Positions 9,277 to 18,425 of a DNA stretch of 39,219 bases are shown here, piece after piece; within the stretch, counting starts at the first letter, position 1; the number at the start of each line of letters is the position of its first letter. This stretch comes from Sphingobacterium thalpophilum (GTDB lineage: Bacteria; Bacteroidota; Bacteroidia; Chitinophagales; Chitinophagaceae), in assembly GCA_945871875.1 (NCBI GenBank), contig CAMBYC010000010.1, forward strand, positions 1 through 39,219, read 5' to 3'. Below the pieces are notes generated by a model. That model did not search any database. It was given only the letters and a program-made list of their open reading frames with translations, and was not told where the DNA came from. The translations under genes and the position numbers were made by a program.

Positions 9277-10890
9277 TTAGCGGTTTAAAAGCTCCCATTT
9301 CGTTTTTGGTCTTCTTGCTTCTAACCATCTGAATGCCCTTAGTATTTTTTTGTCTTCAGGAATTTGTAACATTGGGTAAGTGGTTCCTTCTACTGCATTA
9401 ATCCAACTTACTCTTTTTAAGCCGGTAATATCAAAATATAAGGTAATCGCATCTGCTGTAGAATAATTCATTCCAAAATATGCACTGTCATCGTCTTGTA
9501 AATAGTAAACACTTTCTGCACTTCCTTTTGTTCTGATATAATCAATTTCACCATTTATAAATTGAGTGATCATTTGGGTGCCTTTTAATTGATTATAAAA
9601 GTTTTCTTTGGTTCTACTTACTGCAAAACTATTGTCAAAAACATAACAGCTATAGGGTTGCTGGTTTTTTGTATATAAAATTATGGTGTCGCCCGTTAAT
9701 TGATTGTTATTGGTCCACAAAACAGGATCAGTAAACAAACTAATCGATGAATCTAAGTTTGAATAATGAAGACTATCACAAGCTCCTTGTAAAGAATCTG
9801 AAAATATTTTCACATGATGGTAGGCATGGAAATAACGAATAGTATCATTTACTGTTAACTTATTTTGAGATTTCAACTTAGGTTGTTCTTTCAAAGATTG
9901 AGTAGTATCTATTGTTCGTTTGGATATCATTGTTGCAGAAAATAATGTGTCTCCTGCAATATAAATTGAATCTTTGTTTTGTTTTATGACCAATGTAGGT
10001 TTTTTTGAAGCCAACACTTGATTTGAATTGCTATTGAATCGAATATCTCCAGCAAGAACGCTAACGCCTTGTGCAGTATCAGTATAAACCACTTTACCTT
10101 CAGCATGTCCTTCACCTGTTTTTTTGTCATAATTTACCTGATCCGCAATTATTCGTTGGCTACTATCTTGTATTATTGGTCTGCTGCCAAAGTTTGCAAT
10201 CCCGTTTTTCATGTCGTAAAAGCCAGAACGTGTTTTTATGGTAGATTGACCGTCGTAAATATTGGTAAGTGCAACAAAATTGGCAATACTATTATTAATA
10301 TCGTAAAGTAAAGTATCGGTTGATACTTTATATTCTGGGTCGTTCAGTTTAACTTTTGAAATAAAGTAGGCTTCTCGTTTTTCTGCATAATACACGCCTT
10401 CTTTGCTGGTGAGTTCAGTTTTGCCGTTTACTACTTTACCTCCAGAATTGTAAGTGCCTATTTTGGTATTTAAATCGTATTGCAATTCATTTGTGGTTAA
10501 AACACCTTTCCCATCTGTGAGTTTGACTTTGTTTTTCAGATAAGCCATTCTGGTTAGTTCGAGATATTTGAGGTATTGGGAGTATGTATTTACGCTATCA
10601 CCATCGTTAATGTGTACATTTCCAAAGGCTTCAACCTCGTGGGTGCTAATATTTCTTACAGCACTATCGCAAGTAAAAAGGGTTTTGCCTTGACGCATTA
10701 CTACATTTCCAATTAACATGATTAGTTCTTTAGACGAATCAGTAATTACTCTTCTGAATATGTCTGCTTTTTCAATGATAATTTCTTTGGAACTGGTATC
10801 TGTAGGAGAATTAATTACAGAGGTTTGTGCTATTATAGAGTTAGTAAATACGCACAACAAAATGGTTAATAAAGGTTTGAATTGCTTCAT
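9277..10890 (-). CDS. OstA-like (LptA/LptD N-domain-like) periplasmic protein
   Basis: A secreted 537-residue protein (signal peptide to about residue 21, SIIAQ) built from repeated beta-jellyroll strands of the OstA/LptA type. The motif of short segments around 'GNVVMRQGKTLFTCDSAVRN', 'VEAFGNVHINDGDSVNTYSQ' and 'AEGKVVYTDTAQGVSVLAGD' recurs along the chain. Such domains form a hydrophobic groove that carries LPS across the periplasm. The protein is far longer than E. coli LptA (about 185 residues) and lacks an obvious barrel, so it fits the OstA-like proteins of Bacteroidota. Its ATG overlaps the stop of the MCE gene by one base (TAATG), pointing to translational coupling. LptD lies about 2.6 kb away. 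Confidence 0.85.
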   Translation of the reverse strand: MKQFKPLLTILLCVFTNSIIAQTSVINSPTDTSSKEIIIEKADIFRRVITDSSKELIMLIGNVVMRQGKTLFTCDSAVRNISTHEVEAFGNVHINDGDSVNTYSQYLKYLELTRMAYLKNKVKLTDGKGVLTTNELQYDLNTKIGTYNSGGKVVNGKTELTSKEGVYYAEKREAYFISKVKLNDPEYKVSTDTLLYDINNSIANFVALTNIYDGQSTIKTRSGFYDMKNGIANFGSRPIIQDSSQRIIADQVNYDKKTGEGHAEGKVVYTDTAQGVSVLAGDIRFNSNSNQVLASKKPTLVIKQNKDSIYIAGDTLFSATMISKRTIDTTQSLKEQPKLKSQNKLTVNDTIRYFHAYHHVKIFSDSLQGACDSLHYSNLDSSISLFTDPVLWTNNNQLTGDTIILYTKNQQPYSCYVFDNSFAVSRTKENFYNQLKGTQMITQFINGEIDYIRTKGSAESVYYLQDDDSAYFGMNYSTADAITLYFDITGLKRVSWINAVEGTTYPMLQIPEDKKILRAFRWLEARRPKTKWELLNR

Positions 10891-11882
10891 TATTTATTAG
10901 GGATAGGAGCGTAAGTGGAATCTTCAAGTGGTTTCAATAGTGGACCAGACTTATCTTTCTTCCCAAATACTGAAAAATTTATATAACGTTTAGGGTGAAT
11001 TCTTACGTCTTGAAGCAAAAGTGATAGGTTGGAAGATGTGTTGTTGAGGTTGTTGTAAAGTTTTTTATCGTTAACTAACGCACCTAAGCTACCCTCTGTT
11101 GAATTGATTTTTTTCAACACTATATTTAGTTGTTGCACAGATTGGTCGATAGATTCTAGGGTGGCTGAGAGTTTCAGGTCTTTTATTTGATTGGTAATAG
11201 CCGCTGTGTTGGAAAGTATTGAATTAATGGTGTCGTTATTGTTTTTAACATTTTCAGAAATTGAATTAAGGTTTTGCAATGTTCTATCTAATGTTCCATT
11301 TTTTCCTAACAAGCTATTTAGATTAGCTGTGGAATGGTTTAAGTTTTCAACGGTTAAAGAAATGTTGTTTTTCATTTCTGGAGTGAATACTGTTCCGAGT
11401 ACTTCAATTAATGAATCCATTGATTTTAAGGTGCCTGAAACTTGTTCCATAGTAGGTTTTAGAACAGTTTTTACTTCATCCATAAGGCCAATTGCTACTT
11501 CAGTTCGGAGTGTATCTCCACTTTTTAAAGCATGTGATGATTTGCCTTTTATGATGTTTAGGGTTGTAGTTGCTAATGGATTGGGTTTAATAATCAAATA
11601 AGAATCATCTGGTATTTCAATATTCCTGGTTAATCCAATCGTTACTAAAACGCCATTTATTTCAGGATTAACTTCTTCAATTTCAGTAACATTACCAATT
11701 TGCAAACCATTTATTCTTACAGCGTCTGCTGTACTTAAGTTTTCCACATTGCTAAAAACAGCATACAGCTTGTTTCTCTGTTTAAAAAGGTTTTTTCCTT
11801 TTAAAAAGTTGAAGCCTAAAATGAGCATCACAATCGCAACCGCCGCCATTGCCCCAATCTTTGTTTCGTTCGGTATCGTCAT
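10890..11882 (-). CDS. MCE/MlaD-family lipid transport protein
   Basis: A 330-residue protein with one N-terminal membrane helix (about residues 9-27), an MCE domain (about 37-120: 'LYAVFSNVENLSTADAVRIN', 'GLQIGNVTEI', 'IKPNPLATTTLNIIKGKSS') and a long helical, Asn/Leu/Ser-rich C-terminal part that probably forms coiled coils. MCE proteins form ring or tube assemblies that carry lipids between inner and outer membranes, usually with an MlaE permease and MlaF ATPase; these are not in the window. The stop codon overlaps the start of the OstA-like gene, which ties the two together. A small hairpin (AACGAA/TTCGTT, 11918-11932) lies in its 5' leader; its meaning is unclear. Confidence 0.9.
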   Translation of the reverse strand: MTIPNETKIGAMAAVAIVMLILGFNFLKGKNLFKQRNKLYAVFSNVENLSTADAVRINGLQIGNVTEIEEVNPEINGVLVTIGLTRNIEIPDDSYLIIKPNPLATTTLNIIKGKSSHALKSGDTLRTEVAIGLMDEVKTVLKPTMEQVSGTLKSMDSLIEVLGTVFTPEMKNNISLTVENLNHSTANLNSLLGKNGTLDRTLQNLNSISENVKNNNDTINSILSNTAAITNQIKDLKLSATLESIDQSVQQLNIVLKKINSTEGSLGALVNDKKLYNNLNNTSSNLSLLLQDVRIHPKRYINFSVFGKKDKSGPLLKPLEDSTYAPIPNK

Positions 11883-12032
11883 GAAAATATTTTTTGTTGA
11901 ATTTGTGCCATTAAAGCAACGAATAATTCGTTCTCATACAAATTCACATTGCGAAGTTATTGTTTATTTGATTTGAATTAAAGAATTGATATTCTGAATT
12001 ATTGAAATTATTGCATTGAAATAAATAGATTT

Positions 12033-13373
12033 TTATTCTGTGAGCTTAAATCTTACTGTAGCATTTTGAAGTAATGTTGAAGTAAGATTTAATTCAGTTC
12101 GGAATGTGCCATTTTTAACTACCATTAATGCAGTATTGGGTGGAATTTTCCCTAAATTTTCAGCAACCATTACCAATTCATTTGTGCTTTGACCGGATTC
12201 TAAAACTAAATTTAGTAAAATAGGTTTAGTTGATAACAACAGTCTATCTACTATTAGTTTTCCGTTAAAAAAAACACTTACACTATCTCCATCCAATTCA
12301 CCGTTGTCAAACAATTCAACTTGAACATCTGTTGAGTTAACATTGATTGTTTTAATCAATTCTTTGGTTCTGTTGTCTAATTTGGCCTGCTTAATTGCGG
12401 CAAGTTCCAAGTTTTTTGCATTTGTTTTTGCCGTTTCCCCTGAATCTATCAATTGCATTTTTGCTAAAGATGATTTTCCGCCATCAACAAGTTTTTTATA
12501 TTCCACAACAGATTTTGAAACAGCATTTGCAATTTCTAATTGTCCTTCCTCACTATTTAAATAATCTTCTTCATCAGGGTTGGTAATAAATCCTGTTTCT
12601 ACTAACACTGCTGGCATATTTGTAGCTTGCAATACCCAAATTCCTTTTTCGTTTCTTTGTAAAACACCCAAACTTTTTCTTCCATTAGCCGTAAATTCAT
12701 TTTCAATTATTGTGGCAAGTCTTACACTTCCTTTGAAAAATTTTTGCGACCAAAGTCTTGCTTTGATTAGTGCTTCTGGGCTTGAAGGATCAGGAACATC
12801 TACAACCTCTGATTCTGATTCAAAGCGTTCGTCTGATAAAATACCTGAGGCTTTTTCATCACTTCTATCTGCAGCAAAAACATAAGATGATGTGCCGTTT
12901 CGTAAATTGGGGGTTGTCCATGTTCTGTAAACAGGTTCTCTTCTTGTATGCTTTTTCTTTTTCTTGCCTTTTCCGGTGTAATACGTTACGGTTTTGTATC
13001 GTAAGAACTGCTTGTGATAAATTGGTGATGCTGCGTTTACATGTATACATACAAACAAATCGCCACCTTCACTATTTGCAATATTTGCTTTTTCTCTAAC
13101 ATTATGATATATGTCAGTATTTCTAGTCATTACAATTCTTGTATCTGGTAATAATGCCTTCATAGCTTGCTCCAGTTTTAAAGAAATAGCAAGTGTTATT
13201 TGTGCTTCGGTAGAGTATCTCCCTCTTGCACCAGGATCTGTACCTCCATGCCCTGCGTCAATTATTATTGTATTTATTTTCGAGCCTGTAGTTTTGATTT
13301 GTGCATCAACCGAAAAAGGGGTTAATGTTGCAAAAAAAATAATGCATACTTGTGATAAAATGCTGCGGTACAT
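12033..13373 (-). CDS. N-acetylmuramoyl-L-alanine amidase (Amidase_3) with extra C-terminal domain
   Basis: Zinc-dependent hydrolase that cleaves the bond between muramic acid and the stem peptide of peptidoglycan. Signal peptide to about residue 24 (SVDAQ). Catalytic domain about 33-300, with 'IIIDAGHGGTDPGARG' (zinc ligand His42), Glu56 ('YSTEAQ'), the 'IHVNAA' histidine near 108 and 'AVLVETGFITNPDEEDYL' with the catalytic Glu. A basic insertion (GKGKKKKKHTRR) sits in the middle of the domain. Residues from about 340 to 446 form a separate beta-rich domain ('LFDNGELDGDSVSVFFNGK') that is closely matched by the end of the secreted protein at 18518-19657. The gene is divergent from lptD across 94 bases and lies 150 bases upstream of the MCE gene. 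Confidence 0.92.
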   Translation of the reverse strand: MYRSILSQVCIIFFATLTPFSVDAQIKTTGSKINTIIIDAGHGGTDPGARGRYSTEAQITLAISLKLEQAMKALLPDTRIVMTRNTDIYHNVREKANIANSEGGDLFVCIHVNAASPIYHKQFLRYKTVTYYTGKGKKKKKHTRREPVYRTWTTPNLRNGTSSYVFAADRSDEKASGILSDERFESESEVVDVPDPSSPEALIKARLWSQKFFKGSVRLATIIENEFTANGRKSLGVLQRNEKGIWVLQATNMPAVLVETGFITNPDEEDYLNSEEGQLEIANAVSKSVVEYKKLVDGGKSSLAKMQLIDSGETAKTNAKNLELAAIKQAKLDNRTKELIKTINVNSTDVQVELFDNGELDGDSVSVFFNGKLIVDRLLLSTKPILLNLVLESGQSTNELVMVAENLGKIPPNTALMVVKNGTFRTELNLTSTLLQNATVRFKLTE

Positions 13374-13437
13374 AGGTTAATTAGAGGTTTTGAATTAGTA
13401 TGTTTTAAATGGATATTCAACCTAACAATTTAATGGC

Positions 13438-13445
13438 TATTTTTG
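13438..13445 (+). promoter_or_regulatory. Putative -7 promoter element of lptD
   Basis: TATTTTTG matches the Bacteroidota TAnnTTTG -7 consensus and lies 22 bases upstream of the lptD ATG in the 94-base divergent region. I see no matching TTTG -33 element at the right spacing, so this is only a half-match. Confidence 0.35.
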
Positions 13446-13467
13446 CCACAGTCTGTAATATTGAATA

Positions 13468-16158
13468 ATGCATAAAGTTAACCCAAATTATTTTTTTAGT
13501 AAGATATATCTATTATTTGTTGCTTGTTTTTTAACTTTTCAGAGCTTTAGCCTTGAAAAATTTAATTTTTCAACATCAACAGAAAAGATAAATCTGTTTG
13601 ATACAGTTCCTTTGAAAAAAAAGGTAGATACAACTAAATACAAAGATAGTATTATCAACAAAACGGATACACTTTCATTTGCGCTTAATTCAGATTCGCT
13701 TAATGCACCTGCCAATTACAAGGCAGAAGATTCTATGGCATTGGATGTGGCGTCTAAAAAAATATACTTATACGGGCGAAGCAATGTAAAATACACCGAA
13801 ATACAGTTAGATGCTCCTGAAATAATTTTTGACCAAACCTCTCAATTGGTAACAGCCCGAATGGTTAGAGATACCGCAGGATTGGTAAAAGGATTGGCAA
13901 AATTGACTCAAAATGAGACTGTATCTGTAAGTGATAGTATAAAATTTAACTTTAAATCGCAAAAAGGAACTACGCACAACTCTTATTTTCAGCAAGATGA
14001 AATTTATAATTTTGCCGAAAAAGTTAAAAAGATTGATGTTGAAACCTTCTATGCCGCTAGAGGTCGCTTTACAACCTGCAACTTGGATACCCCGCATTTT
14101 GCTTTTCGTTTTAGCAAAGCAAAATTTATCAATAAAAAGTTAGTCGTCACAGGCCCCGTTCATCCAGAATTTGAAGGTGTTCCTATCCCAGTCTATTTAC
14201 CATTCGGAATCTTTCCGCTGGCTACAGGACGCCACTCAGGTGTTTTGCCGCCTAGTTTGACTTTTAACCAAGATTTTGGGGTTGGACTTGAAGGATTAGG
14301 CTATTATAAAGTAATAAACGACTATTTTGATGCAAAAATTTGGTCTGATATTTATTCTTACGGAACGTATAGGGTTAATGTTGCCCCTACATATAGGGTT
14401 CGATATCGATACAATGGCGGATTAACACTAAGTTATCAAAACAGTAAGTATGCTTTTAAAGGTGACCCCGATTACAACAATAGGCAAAGCTTTTTTATAA
14501 CTTGGAACCACTCAATGGACAGCAAAGCTCGTCCGGGTGTAACTTTTAGCGGAAATGTACAGGCGGGAAGCAGCAGCTACTTGCGTTTGTTGCCTTCAGG
14601 AGGATTGTCTAATGTTGGCAATACCAGTAGCTCACAACCTATGAGTTTTACCAACCAGCTTCAATCTTCAATTGCATGGTCTAAAAGATGGGTCGGAAAG
14701 CCGTATTCTTTGTCGGTTAACCTTAACCACAACCAAAACACTCAAACTAGGATTGTTAATCTTAATCTTCCTGATATTGGATTTGTTGTAAATACAATTT
14801 ATCCTTTTCAGCCTAAAGAATTTGTTGGCGAAAGCAAATGGTATGAAAAATTGGGTATTGGTTATAACGGGGCTTTTAAGAGCCAGGTTTCTTTTTATGA
14901 TTCTGGGTTTGCATTTAAAAAATTAATTGATACGATGCAGTGGGGGGCAAGTCACGATATCCCTATCATTTTGTCACTTCCTTCGCTTGGACCATTATTG
15001 GTTTCTCCAAGTTTCTCACTTAGAGATAGAATGTATGCACAAAGGTTCTTAAGAAAATGGAATCCAAATACAAAAAAACTTGATACCACAATCACTAAGG
15101 GTTTTTATGAGGCTCGAGAGATTGCATTAGGATTATCTTTTAATACAGCTCTTTTTGCAACATTTACCGCAAAAAGCAAAGATGCCCGCGTACAAGCTAT
15201 TCGCCATGTAATGCGCCCATCATTTGGATTTAATTATCGTCCAGATATGGCGAAAGCTTACTATTACAGAGAAAAAGTGGATACATCAGGCAATCAAATG
15301 TTGTTTTCTGTTTTTGATGGAAGCATTTACGGACCCTTCTCTTCCGGTAGATCTGGAGGAATTGGTTTTGGACTTGACAATAATATAGAAATGAAAGTCC
15401 GTTCAAGAACCGACACTGGTGAAAATGCAATCAAAAAAGTAAAATTAATCGACGGATTTGGGTTTAATGGAGGATACAATTTCCTTGCTGATTCTTTTAA
15501 ATTGTCTCCTATCAGCATTTATGCTCGTAGCACTTTGTTTGAAAAGATAAATATCACTGCAAGTGCAAATTTAGATCCTTATCAAACAGATAAAAGAGGT
15601 TTTCGTAAAGATATTTATGCATGGCAAGGTGGAAAGTTTTCTCCTGGAACAATCACCAATGGCAATTTAAATATCTCAACTGGTTTTCAAAGTAAAAAAA
15701 AGGAAGAAAAAAAGAAAGATGAAAAGTCGGAAGAAGAAGACCTCGCAATAAATCAAGATCAATTGATGCAACAAATGGATTATATGCGAAGAAACCCTGC
15801 CGAGTTTGCTGATTTTAATATTGCTTGGTCTTTAAATGTGGGAATTAATTTGCAGTTTTCTAACCAACCAAAGCCTGATTATTCTGGCTACCAAACCGAA
15901 TATTCTTCAAGTGCAACTTTTAATGGAGATTTCAATCTTACTAAAAAATGGAAAATGGGTGCAAATGGTTACTACGACCTTAAAAACCTCAATCTTCAAA
16001 GTTTTACCATGTTTGTTTCACGTGATTTGCATTGCTGGCAAATGTCTGTAAATATAACTCCCGTAGGCTTGTATCGTTATTTTAGCATCAATATCAATCC
16101 AAAATCTTCAATGCTAAGAGATTTAAAGGTCAATAGAACAAGGTTTTTCGTTAATTAG
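13468..16158 (+). CDS. lptD: LPS assembly outer membrane protein LptD (Bacteroidota type)
   Basis: Outer-membrane barrel that inserts LPS into the outer leaflet. The 896-residue protein has a signal peptide (about 1-28), an OstA-like N-domain (about 90-220: 'YLYGRSNVKYTEIQLDAPEI', 'KGLAKLTQNE', 'ARGRFTTCNLDTPHFAFRF') and a long C-terminal barrel ('PVYLPFGIFPLATGRHSGVL' marks the junction). The protein resembles the 'putative LPS assembly protein LptD' common in Bacteroidota more than the E. coli one. A Lys/Glu-rich insertion sits at about residues 742-757. It is divergent from the amidase, and its natural partners (MCE, OstA-like) are on the other strand. A weak hairpin (TTGAT/ATCAA, 16182-16197) followed by T-rich DNA could end the transcript. 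Confidence 0.88.
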   Translation: MHKVNPNYFFSKIYLLFVACFLTFQSFSLEKFNFSTSTEKINLFDTVPLKKKVDTTKYKDSIINKTDTLSFALNSDSLNAPANYKAEDSMALDVASKKIYLYGRSNVKYTEIQLDAPEIIFDQTSQLVTARMVRDTAGLVKGLAKLTQNETVSVSDSIKFNFKSQKGTTHNSYFQQDEIYNFAEKVKKIDVETFYAARGRFTTCNLDTPHFAFRFSKAKFINKKLVVTGPVHPEFEGVPIPVYLPFGIFPLATGRHSGVLPPSLTFNQDFGVGLEGLGYYKVINDYFDAKIWSDIYSYGTYRVNVAPTYRVRYRYNGGLTLSYQNSKYAFKGDPDYNNRQSFFITWNHSMDSKARPGVTFSGNVQAGSSSYLRLLPSGGLSNVGNTSSSQPMSFTNQLQSSIAWSKRWVGKPYSLSVNLNHNQNTQTRIVNLNLPDIGFVVNTIYPFQPKEFVGESKWYEKLGIGYNGAFKSQVSFYDSGFAFKKLIDTMQWGASHDIPIILSLPSLGPLLVSPSFSLRDRMYAQRFLRKWNPNTKKLDTTITKGFYEAREIALGLSFNTALFATFTAKSKDARVQAIRHVMRPSFGFNYRPDMAKAYYYREKVDTSGNQMLFSVFDGSIYGPFSSGRSGGIGFGLDNNIEMKVRSRTDTGENAIKKVKLIDGFGFNGGYNFLADSFKLSPISIYARSTLFEKINITASANLDPYQTDKRGFRKDIYAWQGGKFSPGTITNGNLNISTGFQSKKKEEKKKDEKSEEEDLAINQDQLMQQMDYMRRNPAEFADFNIAWSLNVGINLQFSNQPKPDYSGYQTEYSSSATFNGDFNLTKKWKMGANGYYDLKNLNLQSFTMFVSRDLHCWQMSVNITPVGLYRYFSININPKSSMLRDLKVNRTRFFVN

Positions 16159-16276
16159 TGCTTGCCACTTATCATTGAATTTTGATTAAAACATCAATTA
16201 ATTTTTCACCTTTTTAACATTTTTTAACTCTCTTCTGCAAATCTTTATTACATTGTAACGAATTAAAACTTTTTAT

Positions 16277-17212
16277 ATGGGAGGTACTATTTTAACTGCA
16301 ATTGTAATTTTTGTAGTTCTGTTGATCATTTATTTATCGTTTGTTACGGTACAACAAGGTTTTGTTGACGTAATAACAATGTTTGGTAAATACAGGCGTA
16401 TTCTTCGTCCGGGCTTGAATTTTAAAATCCCTTTTTTAGAGGTTGTAGAAAAAAGGGTTAGTGTTCAAAACAGATCTGTAGAACTTGAATTTCAAGCGGT
16501 TACACAAGATCAAGCAAATGTTTATTTCAAAAACATGTTGTTGTATGCAGTTCAAAATGAACAAGAAGAAACCATCAAAAAAGTAGCATTTAAGTTTATT
16601 GCAGAACGTGATTTTATGCAAACTTTGGTAAGAACAATCGAAGGAACCATCAGAGGTTATGTTGCAACAAAAAAACAATCGGAAATTTTGTCTTTACGCA
16701 GAGAAATCGTTTTGTATGTTAAAGAAGAAATTGATCTCGCTTTAGAAGAATGGGGTTACCATTTGCTCGATTTACAAATTAACGACATTACATTTGACAA
16801 AGTAATTCTTGAAAGTATGAGTAGGGTAGTGGCTTCTAATAATTTAAAAGCGGCTGCTGAAAATGAAGGTCAAGCTTTATTGATAACAAAAACCAAAGCT
16901 GCCGAAGCTGAAGGAAATGCAATCAAAATTTCTGCTGAAGCTGAAAGAGAAGCTGCTCGTTTGCGTGGACAAGGTGTTGCACTCTTCCGCCAAGAAGTAG
17001 CCAAGGGTATGACGGAAGCTGCCGAACAACTTAAACAAGCGAACTTGGACACCAATGTTATATTGTTTAGTATGTGGACAGAAGCAATTAAGAATTTTGC
17101 AGAATATGGCAAAGGAAATGTTATTTTTTTGGATGGCAGTACAGATGGAATGCAAAGAAATATGCAGCAAATAATGGGTATGCTTAAAATGGACGATAAA
17201 AACAATAAATAA
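16277..17212 (+). CDS. SPFH/Band 7 domain (stomatin-like) membrane protein
   Basis: A 311-residue protein with one N-terminal membrane helix (about 5-25), an SPFH domain (about 25-190: 'VQQGFVDVITMFGKYRRILR', 'PGLNFKIPFLEVVEKRVSVQ') and an Ala/Glu-rich coiled coil (about 195-245: 'AENEGQALLITKTKAAEAEG', 'NAIKISAEAEREAARLRGQG'). Such proteins oligomerise into cages or rings in the membrane and often hold proteases or membrane microdomains. No NfeD partner and no HflK or HflC protease adaptor lies nearby. A strong terminator right after the gene separates it from the exbB-exbD pair, so joint transcription is doubtful. Confidence 0.9.
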   Translation: MGGTILTAIVIFVVLLIIYLSFVTVQQGFVDVITMFGKYRRILRPGLNFKIPFLEVVEKRVSVQNRSVELEFQAVTQDQANVYFKNMLLYAVQNEQEETIKKVAFKFIAERDFMQTLVRTIEGTIRGYVATKKQSEILSLRREIVLYVKEEIDLALEEWGYHLLDLQINDITFDKVILESMSRVVASNNLKAAAENEGQALLITKTKAAEAEGNAIKISAEAEREAARLRGQGVALFRQEVAKGMTEAAEQLKQANLDTNVILFSMWTEAIKNFAEYGKGNVIFLDGSTDGMQRNMQQIMGMLKMDDKNNK

Positions 17213-17223
17213 TATCGAAGAAT

Positions 17224-17256
17224 AAAAAGCCCGAAAGTTAAAATTCGGGCTTTTTT
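17224..17256 (+). terminator. Intrinsic terminator after the SPFH gene
   Basis: A-tract and stem GCCCGAA/TTCGGGC with an 8-base loop, followed by six T's; with flanking A/T pairs the stem is 12 bp. It lies 12 bases after the stop codon. Confidence 0.9.
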
Positions 17257-17291
17257 GATTTTAGATTAACTTTTTCATACCAATTTTCTTT

Positions 17292-17299
17292 TACATTTG
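17292..17299 (+). promoter_or_regulatory. Putative -7 promoter element of exbB
   Basis: TACATTTG matches the TAnnTTTG consensus 15 bases before the exbB ATG and directly after a terminator, where a new promoter is expected. No clear -33 TTTG partner is seen. Confidence 0.4.
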
Positions 17300-17313
17300 T
17301 CAAAATAAAAAAA

Positions 17314-18018
17314 ATGCCTGTGTGGTTTTTGCAAGCTCCTAATTTGATTTCTTCTGCCGATTCTTTAGCTCAAAAGCCAATGCCAATTCCTGTTGCTAAA
17401 GAAATGCACCTTTGGGATATTATCATTTCTGGTGGGCCGATAATGATTCCATTAGCAGTTTTGTTTGTTTTGGCAATATTTTTCTTTTTTGAAAGATATA
17501 TTGCGATTAAGAAAGCTGCAAAACTAGAAGAAAACTTCATGGGAATTATTCGTGATCATATTCTGAATGGTAATGTTTCAGCAGCAAAATCTCAAGCAAA
17601 AAATACCCCAAGTCCAATTGCAAAAATGATTTACAAGGGCATTCAAAGAATTGGAAAGCCTATAGACGCAATTGAAAGAAGCATGGAGAGTGTTGCCCAA
17701 CTTGAAATGTACAACTTGGAAAAAAATCTTAGCATATTATCGGTAATTTCTCGTGCAGCACCTATTTTTGGCTTTGTTGGAACACTTGCGGGTTTGATGC
17801 AACTGTTTTTTGAAATCAATTCTACTGGCGAATTTGTATTAAACACTATTGCTGGAGGATTATATGTAAAAATTGTAACATCCTTAGCAGGATTATTAAT
17901 TGGCTTGGTTTCATTTTTAGGATATAGTTTTTTATATACTCAAATTGATAAGGCCGCCAATAAAATGGAAGTTGCTTCAGCAGACTTTTTAGATATCCTT
18001 CAAGAGCCAACCCGTTAA
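17314..18018 (+). CDS. exbB: ExbB/TolQ/MotA-family proton channel protein
   Basis: Inner-membrane subunit that couples the proton gradient to TonB or TolA. The 234-residue protein has three hydrophobic segments (about 42-60, 145-165 and 178-205). The conserved stretch 'ISRAAPIFGFVGTLAGLM' matches the ExbB/TolQ signature, and 'IAGGLYVKIVTSLAGLLIGL' matches the third helix. The 3' neighbour, 8 bases away, is the ExbD/TolR partner. In this window it would energise the SusC-type importer, but the matching tonB gene is not here. TolQ/TolR and MotA are the alternatives; the fused gene order alone does not decide, so the symbol is by family rather than proven. Confidence 0.85.
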   Translation: MPVWFLQAPNLISSADSLAQKPMPIPVAKEMHLWDIIISGGPIMIPLAVLFVLAIFFFFERYIAIKKAAKLEENFMGIIRDHILNGNVSAAKSQAKNTPSPIAKMIYKGIQRIGKPIDAIERSMESVAQLEMYNLEKNLSILSVISRAAPIFGFVGTLAGLMQLFFEINSTGEFVLNTIAGGLYVKIVTSLAGLLIGLVSFLGYSFLYTQIDKAANKMEVASADFLDILQEPTR

Positions 18019-18026
18019 TTAATCAA

Positions 18027-18425
18027 ATGCAAGTAAGAAAAAAAAACAGAGCCGAAGCAGAGGTATTTACAGATGCGTTGAATGATATATTGTTCATCTT
18101 GCTGATGTTTTTCCTTATTGTTTCAACACTTGCCAATCCTAATGTGATAAAGCTTTCTCAGCCAAAATCTAAAAGCGATACCAAGGCAAAACAAAACGTG
18201 GTTGTTTCGATAGATGAAAACTTGGTTTATTATGTTGGTACTACGAAAGTGCCAGTTGATTCTTTATATTCAGCATTATTGCCTGTTATTCAGAAAGAGA
18301 AAACTGAAATTCCTACCATAGTTATAAATGCACACAAGAATGTTCCAATTGATAATGTTGTTGCGGTGATGCGTGTAGCGAAACAATTGGGTGCTAGAAC
18401 AGTATTGTCTGTGGATAAGCAGTAG
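18027..18425 (+). CDS. exbD: ExbD/TolR-family biopolymer transport protein
   Basis: A 132-residue partner of ExbB: a short cytoplasmic start, one membrane helix (about residues 18-36) and a periplasmic domain (about 50-132). The key acidic residue sits at the start of the helix, Asp20 in 'ALNDILFILLMFFLIV', matching the proton-carrying Asp of the family. The periplasmic part shows the usual pattern 'VVVSIDENLVYYVGTTKVPV' and 'PTIVINAHKNVPIDNVVAVM'. It is slightly shorter than typical E. coli ExbD (141). It is cotranscribed with exbB and converges on the next gene with 92 bases between them. Confidence 0.88.
   Translation: MQVRKKNRAEAEVFTDALNDILFILLMFFLIVSTLANPNVIKLSQPKSKSDTKAKQNVVVSIDENLVYYVGTTKVPVDSLYSALLPVIQKEKTEIPTIVINAHKNVPIDNVVAVMRVAKQLGARTVLSVDKQ

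Noticed and set aside
11191-11601. Open frame of 136 codons on the plus strand opposite the MCE gene
   Set aside because: It lies wholly antisense to a well-supported gene, has no family pattern, and its composition mirrors the opposite frame.
12343-13380. Several plus-strand open frames (60-109 codons) opposite the amidase
   Set aside because: They overlap each other and the amidase, and show no protein-like pattern.
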